The position numbers and the translations under genes are program-made. From Lewinella sp. JB7 (lineage in GTDB: Bacteria; Bacteroidota; Bacteroidia; Chitinophagales; Saprospiraceae), in assembly GCF_024297185.1 (NCBI RefSeq), contig NZ_JANCTD010000001.1:331795-395794 (forward strand): 64,000 nt of DNA, written 5' to 3'. The notes beneath the pieces were generated by a model. That model made no database searches. It worked only from the letters and a program-made list of their open reading frames with translations, and was not told the DNA's origin. The first letter of the stretch is position 1, and the number at the start of each line of letters is the position of its first letter. Positions 41,681 to 49,965 of the stretch are shown piece after piece.

Positions 41681-44200
41681 TCAGAAGGGGTAGCCCAGGC
41701 CTAACTGGAAGGTAATATCGCCCAGGCCGAATTTGTCAAAACTGCGCCAGTAAGCACTCTCCGGGTAGTTGATCGGCTCACGGGGACGGATCGGTTCGCC
41801 GTCACCGAGTTGGGGGTAATTATACCGCAGGGGGATGGCGGCATCGAGTCGGAAAACGAAGTAGCTCAGATCGATGCGGATGCCGGTCCCCCCCGCCACC
41901 GCGAGTTGGCGGTAGAACGGTTGGTGGTAAAAGGGCGTGGAGCCTTCCTCCTGGCGGATTCGCCCCTTCAGCAAGAACTGAGAGCCCGGGCGGTCGGGGT
42001 CTTCCCGGACCGTCCAAACGTTACCGATGTCGGTGAAGACGGCACCCCGCACGAAGGAAAAGAGGTTGAAGCGGTACTCGAAGTTCAGTTCCAGTTGCAG
42101 GTCGCCCGTTTGGTATAGCCGCAGGTTGTTGTTGAAGCTACCGCTGGAGTCGTCGATGCTGAGGGTGTCCACGTAACCGCCCGGGCCGAGGCCCCGGGGC
42201 GCCCAGGCGCGCATGGAATTGGCACCCCCCGCAAAGAACTGCTTCACGTAAGGCAGCTCCTGCTCGCTGGTGAAGGGCCGGCCGATGCCGACGAGAAAGC
42301 GGGAGGCGAAGCTGCGCAGGGGGGAGAGCTGTTTGGCGTAGCGGGTATCCGCCACGAGCAGGGCGTAGCGGGCAAAGTCGTTGCGGGTATCGAGTTGGTC
42401 GTAGAGCTTCTGGGCCAGGAAGATCTCCGCGCCCGTCAGTTCGAACTGGGCATTGAGGGTGATCGAGCGACCCCGCCGGTCGGGGCGGCCGATCCGGGTA
42501 TATTCCAGGTTACGGAACAGGAGGCTCAGAAAGTACTGATCGCTGATGCTGCGCCGGAGGCGCTGGTTGTTGTTGAGAATGATCTCGAAGGGCGGCTCGA
42601 TCTTGAACTTGAGGATATCCAGCGCCGCGTGGTTGATGCGGTAGGAGGTCGTGGCCGACCGGCGAAAATCGTAGCCCAGCCGCGCGTTGGCGGTGGTGTA
42701 GGCGTAAAACGTCCGAATGAGTAGGTACTCGTAGGCCAGGCTATAGCGGGTGCTGGCCCGTTCGGAGAGTTGCTGGTAAAAGTCACTGGAAATCAAGCCC
42801 GTTCTGCGGGCCAGTCCGTAGATGCCGAAATCCTTGAAGCGGGGCAGGTTTAGGGTTGCTTCGGCCGCCAGGTCGATGGTGTTGAAAAACTGGGCGGAAC
42901 TATCGGCACTAGGATTCACTTCTACCCCCGCCCGCAGGGCCACGGACAACAGTTCGGCCCCGCCGAATACATTGCGGTTCCGGAAATTAGGGCTCACGCT
43001 GACTCCGACCAGATTGTTGTTCTGGGCCCCGCCCGACGTACCGGTACTGTCGAGCAGGCTTCGGTTGGTGAAGTTCAGATCCAGGTCCACTCCGATGGCC
43101 ATGCGCTTACTCGGAGACAGCTGAATTTCGTAATTGAGTACGTACTCCCGTTCCGGATCGGCGAGCTGGTTGATGCGGACGAAGCGATAAATACCGAGTG
43201 CCCCCAGGGATAGGTTGGTCTTCTCGTACGCTTCCCGGCTGTACAGGCTGTCCGTCTGCAGGAAGATATTGTCCGCCAGCAATTCCGGCCGCATCCGGAA
43301 GTCGGGAGTCGGAGAAAGGAAGCGGATGCCCTCCACGATGGTATCGCCGGGATAACCGGAGCCGGTGGCGTCGCGTGCGGGAGAGTAGTCGGTCAGCACG
43401 GTGATCTTCCCTACCCGGTACTTGCGGAAGGCGTTGTCTTCCTGGGGGGGAAGGATGCTCAGGTAAATATTGGCGTACCCCTGCCGCTGACTGGTGTCGA
43501 TTTCCAGCTTGTCGAAGTAAGTGGCCGAGAAGTGGGCGTACCCCTCGTTGCGCAGCGCCTGGCCGATCCGGGATTTCTCCTCGTCGAAGGCGGTCAGGTT
43601 CAGGGGAGCGCCGGGCTGCAGCGCGCTTTCCTCCTTCAGGACCTGCAGCAAGCTGTCGATTTGTGGCTCGGGACTGCTGTAGGTGACCGTATCGATGAGG
43701 TAGCGGGTGCCGGGGTCGACGTGGTAGATCAGACTGACCTTGTGGTCCTTCCGCCGGTCGGCTTCGTGGTAAGCGGTGGCGTTGAAGTACCCCCGGTACC
43801 GCAGAAAGTCAGCCATCAGACCCGCTGACCGCCGGGACAGGCTGTCGCTGTACAGTACGGGCGGCTGACCGATGGTACTGCGCAAAAAGCGGTCGATGCG
43901 GGTGGTATCCCGGGGTTTGCTGTTGGCCAGGTAGAAGTGCTCCCGGGGAAACAGGAACAGAAAGTTGCCGTTGGGTCTTTGCCGGGTCAGCGTGGAGAGC
44001 TCGTAGAGGACGTCGCTGCGGTTCTCGATCTTGCTGCCCTTGCGAATCTCCACCCGCTGGGCGGTCAGCAGCTCCTCACTGTCATCGAGGTATTTCGTAA
44101 CATTGCAGGACGTCAGCAGCAGGGCGGCTACTAAGCCCGGAACGACGCGGCGCAGACCCCCAGCCAGTATGCCCATCAGCTCCGGTACCATCAAGTTCAT
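41681..44200 (-). CDS. tamL: TamL-type outer-membrane assembly lipoprotein (BamA/TamA superfamily)
   Basis: An 839-aa Omp85-superfamily barrel with a lipoprotein signal, as in the Bacteroidota TamL group: VAALLLTSC (C32 from the first ATG) followed by NVTKYLDDSEELLTAQRVEI. POTRA-like repeats follow (~45-420; GLMADFLRYRGYFNATAYHEAD, IGQALRNEGYAHFSATYFD), then the barrel with the conserved RAWAPRGLGPGGY segment and a C-terminal strand ending QLGLGYPF. With TamB, TamL is thought to move material to or assemble proteins in the outer membrane. Starts at 44200, 44191 or 44176 are possible; all overlap the 5' end of the divergent methyltransferase gene. No tamB is in the window. Confidence 0.92.
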   Translation of the reverse strand: MNLMVPELMGILAGGLRRVVPGLVAALLLTSCNVTKYLDDSEELLTAQRVEIRKGSKIENRSDVLYELSTLTRQRPNGNFLFLFPREHFYLANSKPRDTTRIDRFLRSTIGQPPVLYSDSLSRRSAGLMADFLRYRGYFNATAYHEADRRKDHKVSLIYHVDPGTRYLIDTVTYSSPEPQIDSLLQVLKEESALQPGAPLNLTAFDEEKSRIGQALRNEGYAHFSATYFDKLEIDTSQRQGYANIYLSILPPQEDNAFRKYRVGKITVLTDYSPARDATGSGYPGDTIVEGIRFLSPTPDFRMRPELLADNIFLQTDSLYSREAYEKTNLSLGALGIYRFVRINQLADPEREYVLNYEIQLSPSKRMAIGVDLDLNFTNRSLLDSTGTSGGAQNNNLVGVSVSPNFRNRNVFGGAELLSVALRAGVEVNPSADSSAQFFNTIDLAAEATLNLPRFKDFGIYGLARRTGLISSDFYQQLSERASTRYSLAYEYLLIRTFYAYTTANARLGYDFRRSATTSYRINHAALDILKFKIEPPFEIILNNNQRLRRSISDQYFLSLLFRNLEYTRIGRPDRRGRSITLNAQFELTGAEIFLAQKLYDQLDTRNDFARYALLVADTRYAKQLSPLRSFASRFLVGIGRPFTSEQELPYVKQFFAGGANSMRAWAPRGLGPGGYVDTLSIDDSSGSFNNNLRLYQTGDLQLELNFEYRFNLFSFVRGAVFTDIGNVWTVREDPDRPGSQFLLKGRIRQEEGSTPFYHQPFYRQLAVAGGTGIRIDLSYFVFRLDAAIPLRYNYPQLGDGEPIRPREPINYPESAYWRSFDKFGLGDITFQLGLGYPF

Positions 44201-44918
44201 AAGCAGCCTGCGTCAGAAAAAAGTAAGGCAAAACTACCATAAATTCGCCGTTGAGGGTACCCGCATCGTGGAAGAGCTCCTGACCCAGGACCGCTACCGC
44301 GTTGATCACCTCTACGCGCTGGAAACCTGGGCCGATAACGCGGCGCGGCGAGCCGATGTTCCGCTGACCATCGTCACCCCCCGCGAGCTGGACCGGATCT
44401 CTCAGCTTACCACCCCCAACCAGGTCCTGGCCGTCGTGGACATGCCGACGGAGCCGACGGTGGCTCCCTCCGACCTGGCCGACAGCTGGTCGCTCTACCT
44501 CGACGGTATTCAGTCGCCGAGCAACCTGGGTGCCCTGCTGCGGATCGCCGACTGGTTTGGCTTCCCCTATGTTTTCGGCGGACCGGGCACCGCGGACTTG
44601 TACAACAGCAAGAGCATCCAGGCCAGTATGGGGTCGTTCCTGCGCGTCAGTTACCGGGAGTTGCCGCTCGCGGAGGTAACCGCCGACCGTCCCGGGCTAA
44701 CCGTATTCGGGGCGGACCTGGAGGGGGAGAGTATTTACGCGATCACTCCTCCCACCGCCGGGGTACTCGTGATCGGCGCGGAGGGGCCGGGTATCGGGGC
44801 GGGGACGCGGGAGCGGGTCAATCGGTGGCTGACCATCCCCCGGGCTCCGGGGCGCCAAGCGGAGAGTCTGAACGCGGCGGTAGCAGCGGGTATTCTATGC
44901 AGTATCCTCCGTCAGTAG
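44169..44918 (+). CDS. TrmH/SpoU-family RNA 2'-O-methyltransferase
   Basis: A 249-aa SPOUT-class methyltransferase acting on rRNA or tRNA. The N-terminal substrate-binding domain begins TIKFISSLRQKKVRQNYHKFAVEG. The catalytic knot has YLDGIQSPSNLGALLRIADWFGF (motif 1), LVIGAEGPGIGA (motif 2) and a C-terminal EIPLxxxxESLNVA-like segment seen as IPRAPGRQAESLNAAVAAGIL (motif 3). The start is uncertain. The ATG at 44169 is the only one that yields the usual start shortly before the IKFI segment, and it places the first codons inside tamL on the opposite strand. Any promoter must then lie within tamL. Confidence 0.88.
   Translation: MPISSGTIKFISSLRQKKVRQNYHKFAVEGTRIVEELLTQDRYRVDHLYALETWADNAARRADVPLTIVTPRELDRISQLTTPNQVLAVVDMPTEPTVAPSDLADSWSLYLDGIQSPSNLGALLRIADWFGFPYVFGGPGTADLYNSKSIQASMGSFLRVSYRELPLAEVTADRPGLTVFGADLEGESIYAITPPTAGVLVIGAEGPGIGAGTRERVNRWLTIPRAPGRQAESLNAAVAAGILCSILRQ
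44229..44236 (-). promoter_or_regulatory. -7 promoter box for tamL
   Basis: Read on the minus strand this is TAGTTTTG, an exact TAnnTTTG match ending 28 bp before the ATG at 44200. It lies within the coding part of the divergent methyltransferase gene. Confidence 0.5.
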
Positions 44919-44933
44919 GTATCCTTACGCAGA

Positions 44934-44960
44934 AAGGCCCGAGAATATTTCCCGGGCCTT
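44934..44960. terminator. Possible bidirectional terminator
   Basis: AAGGCCCG and CGGGCCTT pair as an 8-bp stem between the convergent methyltransferase and esterase genes. The T-rich flanks are weak on both sides. Confidence 0.5.
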
Positions 44961-44983
44961 CCTCCTCTTCGCTGTTCCGCCAG

Positions 44984-46114
44984 TTACTTGATCCCAAGGG
45001 CTTTCCTCAGTCGCTCGGCGGCGAATTCCTGCGCCGCAACGGCCTGCTCGAGCACCGCAGCCATGCCGAAGAACTCGTGGGTAACGCCCCGGTAAAGTTT
45101 ACGCTCCACCTTTACGCCCGCCTCCTTTAGCGCGCGCTCCAACTCTTCTCCCTCGGCTTCAAGGGGGTCGATTTCGGCGTTGATGATGGTCGTTGCGGGT
45201 AGCCCACTCAGGTCGGCGCTGGTCAGGTTGATAAGGGGGTTATCGTCGCTCTGCCAGTCGGGGTAGTAATAGTTGAAGAACCACTCCATGAGGCCGCGAT
45301 TCAGGGGAAGCGCCTTTTCGTACTTGTCGTAGCTGGGGGATTGTACGTCACCGTCGGCAATGGGGTACACGGAAAGAATGTGTACGGGCAGGTTCACTCC
45401 CCGGTCCTTGGCCATCAGGGTAACGGCAAGGGCGAGGTTGCCACCGGCACTTTCACCGGCCGTAGCGATGCGGTCCGGATCGCCACCCAGGGAATCGGTG
45501 TTTTCCACCACCCACTGGTAGGCGGCGAAGGCGTCCTCATGGGCAACGGGATAGGTGTGCTCGGGTGCCTGACGGTAGGCTACCGATACGACGATCGCGC
45601 CCACTCGTTCGGCTAGCGCGATGGCTGAGGGCTGGTAGGTCTCCAGATCGGCGATCACCCAACCCCCGCCGTGGTAGTACACGATGACGGGCAGCGGCTC
45701 GTTACCGGCGTCGAGGGGCTTGTAGATGCGGACCAGCGTGCCATCGTCGGAACCTACGGGAAGCAGGCGGTGGGAGATGTCAACCTTCGGTTCCGTAGCG
45801 GGAATGCCGGTCTTCTTCAGCAGATCCGCTACCGCTTCGGCCGGAAGCATCGCATTGCGTACCTGGAAGGCCGTCAGGTCGACGAACTTAGGTGCCTCGT
45901 ACGATTTTAGCTGCTCGATCACGGCCTGCATCTGCGGGTCAATGTTAGGTGCCCAGTCGGGGGCGGGACCCGTAGGCCGGATCTCCATGGGATCGGTCGT
46001 AGTGATGTCGGGACCGGTCTTCATCAGTTGATCCTTCGACTGATCCTGGGCGTGGACGTCGATAGAGATTAGTAAAGAAAATAACAACAGGGGGAAGGCT
46101 AATAAATTGCTCAT
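44984..46114 (-). CDS. Exported alpha/beta hydrolase (HSL-type esterase/lipase)
   Basis: A 376-aa enzyme with a signal peptide (about 1-22, ending VHAQ). The oxyanion-hole motif HGGGW is at 148-152 and the nucleophile elbow GESAGG at 220-225 with S222. The triad is completed by D316 in INAEIDPLEAEG and H346 in RGVTHEFFG. This is the hormone-sensitive-lipase family pattern; substrates are usually short-chain esters, so the natural substrate stays open. It is probably periplasmic or secreted. The ATG at 46114 touches a 28-bp AT-rich perfect palindrome, a likely operator or mRNA hairpin, which suggests control separate from the polysaccharide operon upstream. Confidence 0.92.
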   Translation of the reverse strand: MSNLLAFPLLLFSLLISIDVHAQDQSKDQLMKTGPDITTTDPMEIRPTGPAPDWAPNIDPQMQAVIEQLKSYEAPKFVDLTAFQVRNAMLPAEAVADLLKKTGIPATEPKVDISHRLLPVGSDDGTLVRIYKPLDAGNEPLPVIVYYHGGGWVIADLETYQPSAIALAERVGAIVVSVAYRQAPEHTYPVAHEDAFAAYQWVVENTDSLGGDPDRIATAGESAGGNLALAVTLMAKDRGVNLPVHILSVYPIADGDVQSPSYDKYEKALPLNRGLMEWFFNYYYPDWQSDDNPLINLTSADLSGLPATTIINAEIDPLEAEGEELERALKEAGVKVERKLYRGVTHEFFGMAAVLEQAVAAQEFAAERLRKALGIK

Positions 46115-46141
46115 ATAGTAGAATCTTGGCTTTCTACTATA
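46114..46141. promoter_or_regulatory. AT-rich palindrome at the esterase start codon
   Basis: Ten-base perfect arms TATAGTAGAA (46114-46123) and TTCTACTATA (46132-46141) flank TCTTGGCT. The left arm includes one base of the esterase start codon. There is no T-run, and the AT content is unusual for this GC-rich region, so an operator or translation-control hairpin is more likely than a terminator. Confidence 0.6.
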
Positions 46142-46169
46142 GGTTGTAGGTACACGAATATGTTCGACC

Positions 46170-47633
46170 TTACTTTCCCTTTCCCTGCACCAGCACGAGT
46201 AGCGTGTAGAACAGAATTTTGAAGTCGAGAGCCAGTGAGCGGTTCTCGATGTAGAGGATATCGAACTTGAGGCGCTGCACCATCTCTTCCACGGTACTGG
46301 CGTAACCGTACTTTACCTGTCCCCAGCTGGTGATACCCGGCCGGACGCGCAGCAGGTGGCGGTAGTGGGGCGCCCGGCTGCTGATGAGGTCGATGAAGAA
46401 CTGCCGCTCCGGCCGGGGCCCGACGATCGACATCTCTCCCCGCAACACATTCCAGAACTGGGGGATCTCATCGAGCCGCCACTTACGCATCGTGGCGCCC
46501 CAGGGAGTGCACCGCTCGTCGTCGTCCTTACTCAACTGGGGCCCGGCCGTCTCGGCGTGCGTAAACATGGACCGGAACTTGATGATCCGGAAGGGCCTGC
46601 CGTTAAGCCCGATTCGTTCCTGGGTGTAGAATACGGGACCGGGGGAAGAAAACTTCACCCGCAAGGCCACGTACACACATAGGGGAAAGAGGAAAACCAG
46701 CAGCAGGGCGGAGGTAGCCACGTCGAGTACCCGTTTTACGACCCGTTGCCAGCGGGGCATCAGGTTCTGGCGAATCTCGATGAGGACGGCGCCGAAGACG
46801 TGGTTCATCTTTACCGTGCCGAGCATGATGTCGTACATGTCCGGGATGACCTTCACCAGCACCTGTTTTTCGTACACGCTCAGTACGCCGAGGAGATCGC
46901 GCAGTCGGTTATGCTGACTGGTGTCCACGGCGATGATGACCTCCTCGATGCTCCCCCCCTCGATGAGTGGCCCAAGATCGCCGAGATTGCCCAGTTTCGG
47001 TAGTCGGTCGGCCAGGGGATGCGTCGTCCGCTGCCGACCGTCCACGAAACCGACGAAGCGGTAGCCCAGTCCCTTCGGTCGGGAGATGATCTCCTCGTAC
47101 AGATTCACGGCCCGCTCCCCGCCGCCTACGATCAGGGTATTGAAGGATACCTCCCCGGCCTTCAGGCGCTGACTCGCGCGGGTGAGCAGGTACATCCGTA
47201 CGAAGGCCGTCAGAAAGAAGTGGAGGCCGAGCAGGGCCAGTAGGCTGCGGCCGTAGTAGGAATAGTCCGCCACCGCATCGTCGATCAGTACGGCGAAGAA
47301 AAGGACCAGGGTACCGACCACCGACAGGACCAGGGTGTGCATTAGGGTGGTGAACCGACTCAGGCGGTAGATGTCGCGGTACTGGTCGAAGAGGGTGTAC
47401 GCCAGTACCCAGCACAAGGGAATGAAAAAACTGCCCCAGGCGTAGTTACCGTCCCGGAAAATGTCCCCGAGCCCCTCCACGGAACCCTCTACGGTGCCGC
47501 GGTACCAAAAGAAGAGGGTCCACGCCAGCCAGGCGGCCACCAGATCGCCGGCGATGTAGACCCATCCGTCACGCCGCCGCCGCGCGGCGGTATCCGGTGG
47601 TAAACCGGTGGTGTGGGGTAGGGAATGGGTCAT
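46170..47633 (-). CDS. Undecaprenyl-phosphate sugar-1-phosphate transferase (WcaJ-like)
   Basis: A 487-aa polyprenyl glycosylphosphotransferase that starts repeat-unit assembly of an exopolysaccharide or capsule on undecaprenyl phosphate. Four to five helices lie in the first ~150 residues. A Rossmann-like CoA-binding region follows (TLIVGGGERAVNLYEEII, ~165-260). A further helix leads to the bacterial sugar-transferase domain (~300-487; KRVLDVATSALLLVFLFPL, GPVFYTQERIGLNGRPFRIIKFRSM, WRLDEIPQFWNVLRGEMSIVGPRPE). It overlaps the lipoprotein gene upstream by 4 bp and is the last gene of a three-gene operon with a Gfo/Idh oxidoreductase. No glycosyltransferases or wzx/wzy genes are adjacent. Confidence 0.92.
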   Translation of the reverse strand: MTHSLPHTTGLPPDTAARRRRDGWVYIAGDLVAAWLAWTLFFWYRGTVEGSVEGLGDIFRDGNYAWGSFFIPLCWVLAYTLFDQYRDIYRLSRFTTLMHTLVLSVVGTLVLFFAVLIDDAVADYSYYGRSLLALLGLHFFLTAFVRMYLLTRASQRLKAGEVSFNTLIVGGGERAVNLYEEIISRPKGLGYRFVGFVDGRQRTTHPLADRLPKLGNLGDLGPLIEGGSIEEVIIAVDTSQHNRLRDLLGVLSVYEKQVLVKVIPDMYDIMLGTVKMNHVFGAVLIEIRQNLMPRWQRVVKRVLDVATSALLLVFLFPLCVYVALRVKFSSPGPVFYTQERIGLNGRPFRIIKFRSMFTHAETAGPQLSKDDDERCTPWGATMRKWRLDEIPQFWNVLRGEMSIVGPRPERQFFIDLISSRAPHYRHLLRVRPGITSWGQVKYGYASTVEEMVQRLKFDILYIENRSLALDFKILFYTLLVLVQGKGK

Positions 47634-48481
47634 TGGGGGCGGAGGTAAAGCAATTTAAGGTTGTCCAGGTAAACGGTGCCCCGGTCGCGTGCGTCGTCCA
47701 GCAGGGTGGATATGGCTACCCGGAGTTCGTCCAGGTCCGCCGATCCGATCACCGGGCCGAGATTAAAGTAGATCTTCGTCCACTCCGCCCGCGGCAGGAA
47801 GCCGGGGTCGAAGACCCGCACACCGATTCCGTTGCGTTGCCCGATCACCCCGAACACGGCGGGGGCATCGCTGCGATAGTCTACCTCCAACCAGACATTG
47901 ATCGGAACGGTACCGAGACCGGTGAAGGTTTGGGCAGTGGCAATCTCGACGAGACGGTTGCTGTCCCGGAGTTCCACGGCACCCGCGGTCCCGCCACTTC
48001 TGACTACTTCCGTCTGGGGTACGAGCCCGCCGTCGCCCGCCACTACATCCGTGAAGGTACGGGGGCGGCCCGCCTCGAAATCCTCGATAAAACCGAAAAC
48101 GGCGTCGTCGCGGTACCGGATGGGCAGAGTACCGAGATTTTGGGTCCGTCCGCTCACCGCGTCCAGGGTGCGCCGCACGGGAGCGTAGAAGGGGTAGATC
48201 TCAGGGGTCACGCTGCGACCATCCTGGCGAACCCCCGCCTCCAGGCGCAGCTCGGTGGGCCCTACGCGTAACAGGGGAATGCGGGCGGGCAGGGGGAACA
48301 CACCAATAAAATCCTCGCCGGCGAAGGCCCAGACTTCGGTGATGTCGGCCGTGGCGGCACCCTCGTTTTCCTCCGTTTTCAGCTCGAATCCTTCCACCAC
48401 GATCAGGGCCGGTGCCGTCTCCAGGTCGGGGGGGCAGGCGGTCAGGAGCAGGGCCGGAAGGAGCCAGAGGAGGGAGCGCAT
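47630..48481 (-). CDS. Hypothetical lipoprotein of the sugar-transferase operon
   Basis: I do not recognise this 283-aa protein. The lipobox LLLTAC places the lipid on C16. The mature part is beta-rich and appears to hold two modules. One is an N-terminal Ig/carboxypeptidase-like part (ADITEVWAFAGEDFIGVFPLP, IPLLRVGPTELRLEAGV). The other is a C-terminal jelly roll from about residue 130 that ends in GTVYLDNLKLLYLRPQ, a pattern seen in carbohydrate-binding-like modules. It overlaps the sugar transferase by 4 bp and follows the Gfo/Idh gene by 7 bp, so all three are co-expressed. A role in surface polysaccharide handling is an inference from position only. Confidence 0.78.
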   Translation of the reverse strand: MRSLLWLLPALLLTACPPDLETAPALIVVEGFELKTEENEGAATADITEVWAFAGEDFIGVFPLPARIPLLRVGPTELRLEAGVRQDGRSVTPEIYPFYAPVRRTLDAVSGRTQNLGTLPIRYRDDAVFGFIEDFEAGRPRTFTDVVAGDGGLVPQTEVVRSGGTAGAVELRDSNRLVEIATAQTFTGLGTVPINVWLEVDYRSDAPAVFGVIGQRNGIGVRVFDPGFLPRAEWTKIYFNLGPVIGSADLDELRVAISTLLDDARDRGTVYLDNLKLLYLRPQ

Positions 48482-48488
48482 GCGGGGG

Positions 48489-49493
48489 TCAGGCTTGGGG
48501 GTCGTGCAGGCGGCGCTGGTTGTCGGCCACGGCGTCGGAGATGCGTTGGGCCAGGGAAAGGGCCCGGTAGCCGTCCTCGATGCTGACGGCGGCCGGTTTT
48601 CCCTCCCGGATGCTCCGGGCCAGGCTTTCCAGCTCCATCTGGATGGCGTTCACGGGGCCACTGGGTGGCTGGTCGACGTGGATGATGCGGTGGCCGCGGG
48701 GCGTTTCGAGGGGAAATTGTTGTCCGCGTTCCGGCACGTCGGTGGCCTCGGCATCGTACAGGCGCACCACCTGACTTTCTTTTTCCAGCAGGTCTAGGCT
48801 GATGTAGGCGTCGCGTTGGAAGAGCCGGACCTTGCGCATATTCTTGAGGCTGACCCGGGAGGCGGTAAGGTTGGCTACGGCTCCGTTGCGGAATTCGATG
48901 CGGGCATTGACGATGTCGGGCGTTTCGCTCAGGACGGCGACTCCGCTGGCCCGCACGTCGCTCACCTCGTCGTCGGCCAGTTTAAGCACGATGTCCAGAT
49001 CGTGAATCATGAGATCGAGGACGACGCTAACGTCGGTACCGCGGGGGTTGAACATCGCCAGGCGGTGGGCCTCGATGAAGTAGGGGCGGACGCTGACGCC
49101 CTCCAGGGCCAGCAGCGCGGGGTTAAAGCGTTCGACGTGACCGACCTGTACGGTACGCTTAGTCCTTTGACTCAACTCGATCAGCTGCCGCGCCTCCTCC
49201 AGGGTTTCGGTGAGGGGCTTTTCCACGAACACGTGGCAGTTGCCTTCCAGCGCCTGTTTCACGACCGCAAAATGGGTGGAAGTAGGCGTGACGACGTCGA
49301 CCACCTCGACGTCGGCGATCAGCTCCGCGGCGGTGGGGTAGGCCCGCACCCGAAACTCCGCGGCTACCCGTGCCGCGAGTTCGGCGTCGGCATCGTAGAT
49401 GCCCACCAGTTCGTACGCTTCCCGGGCCAGGCGGATGCACTTGAGGTGGATCTTGCCCAGGTGGCCTACGCCGATGAGTCCGATCTTGAGCAT
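48489..49493 (-). CDS. Gfo/Idh/MocA-family NAD(P)-dependent oxidoreductase
   Basis: A 334-aa dehydrogenase with the N-terminal Rossmann motif MLKIGLIGVGHLGKIHLK, the family motif VFVEKPLTETLEEA near residue 95 (Lys in EKP as catalytic residue), and the C-terminal alpha/beta domain with DLMIHDLDIVLKLA, where the HD pair is typical of Gfo/Idh enzymes. Such enzymes oxidise or reduce sugar nucleotides, inositol or pseudaminic-type sugars. Heading an operon with a polyprenyl sugar-phosphate transferase, it may make a modified sugar for the polysaccharide. The ATG at 49493 fits the fold and a 21-bp leader after the -7 box; the frame extends 27 codons further but without family features. Confidence 0.9.
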   Translation of the reverse strand: MLKIGLIGVGHLGKIHLKCIRLAREAYELVGIYDADAELAARVAAEFRVRAYPTAAELIADVEVVDVVTPTSTHFAVVKQALEGNCHVFVEKPLTETLEEARQLIELSQRTKRTVQVGHVERFNPALLALEGVSVRPYFIEAHRLAMFNPRGTDVSVVLDLMIHDLDIVLKLADDEVSDVRASGVAVLSETPDIVNARIEFRNGAVANLTASRVSLKNMRKVRLFQRDAYISLDLLEKESQVVRLYDAEATDVPERGQQFPLETPRGHRIIHVDQPPSGPVNAIQMELESLARSIREGKPAAVSIEDGYRALSLAQRISDAVADNQRRLHDPQA

Positions 49494-49514
49494 ACTGAAT
49501 GGGTTGTGTGCCGG

Positions 49515-49522
49515 CAAAGCTA
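49515..49522 (-). promoter_or_regulatory. -7 promoter box for the Gfo/Idh operon
   Basis: TAGCTTTG on the minus strand, an exact TAnnTTTG, ends 21 bp before the ATG at 49493. Confidence 0.6.
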
Positions 49523-49965
49523 AGTCGTGCCGCCCACAACGCCGGGAAGGAAGCGGCGTGCGGTCGGACGGCATCCGAAGCGTTAAAAAACCCTTAGCGT
49601 GGGGCTATTAACAAAACATTAAGGAAGAATTTTCCCGTTGGAAGACCTCCGGGACCCCTGCAATTAAATTTCGTGGCTCACTGGCGGCCTTTAGAAATGA
49701 ACGGCGGAACCGGATAGCGCCGACGATACGTCGGAAGAGGAAAGAGCTGCCAGAATGTAACAATAAACACCCGTTGCTAATCAACTGTTAAACAAACGGC
49801 GGCCGCCACCAAAACCCTTGCGCGGCGTAGGTGCACCGCCCTAGTTTTGCCGATTCAGGTGCAGGACAATGGTCCCGTTAGACCTGCCTGCCAGGACGAA
49901 TTCATCGTCCGCCCCGCGCCCCGCTTTGCACGGCGGAGCGTCATTCTCTAACGAAATTATTTTTA
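49523..49965. other. Intergenic region between Gfo/Idh and lytic transglycosylase
   Basis: No gene seen. The half nearest the Gfo/Idh gene is AT-richer than its surroundings. A bona fide promoter for the plus-strand gene lies at 49818-49849, followed by a 116-bp leader whose structure I could not resolve by eye. Confidence 0.5.
49818..49849 (+). promoter_or_regulatory. Complete -33/-7 promoter for the lytic transglycosylase
   Basis: TTG (49818-49820), 21 bp, then TAGTTTTG (49842-49849). This is the only promoter in the window where I find both the -33 TTG and the TAnnTTTG box at the spacing known for Bacteroidota. The 5' leader is about 110 nt. Confidence 0.7.
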
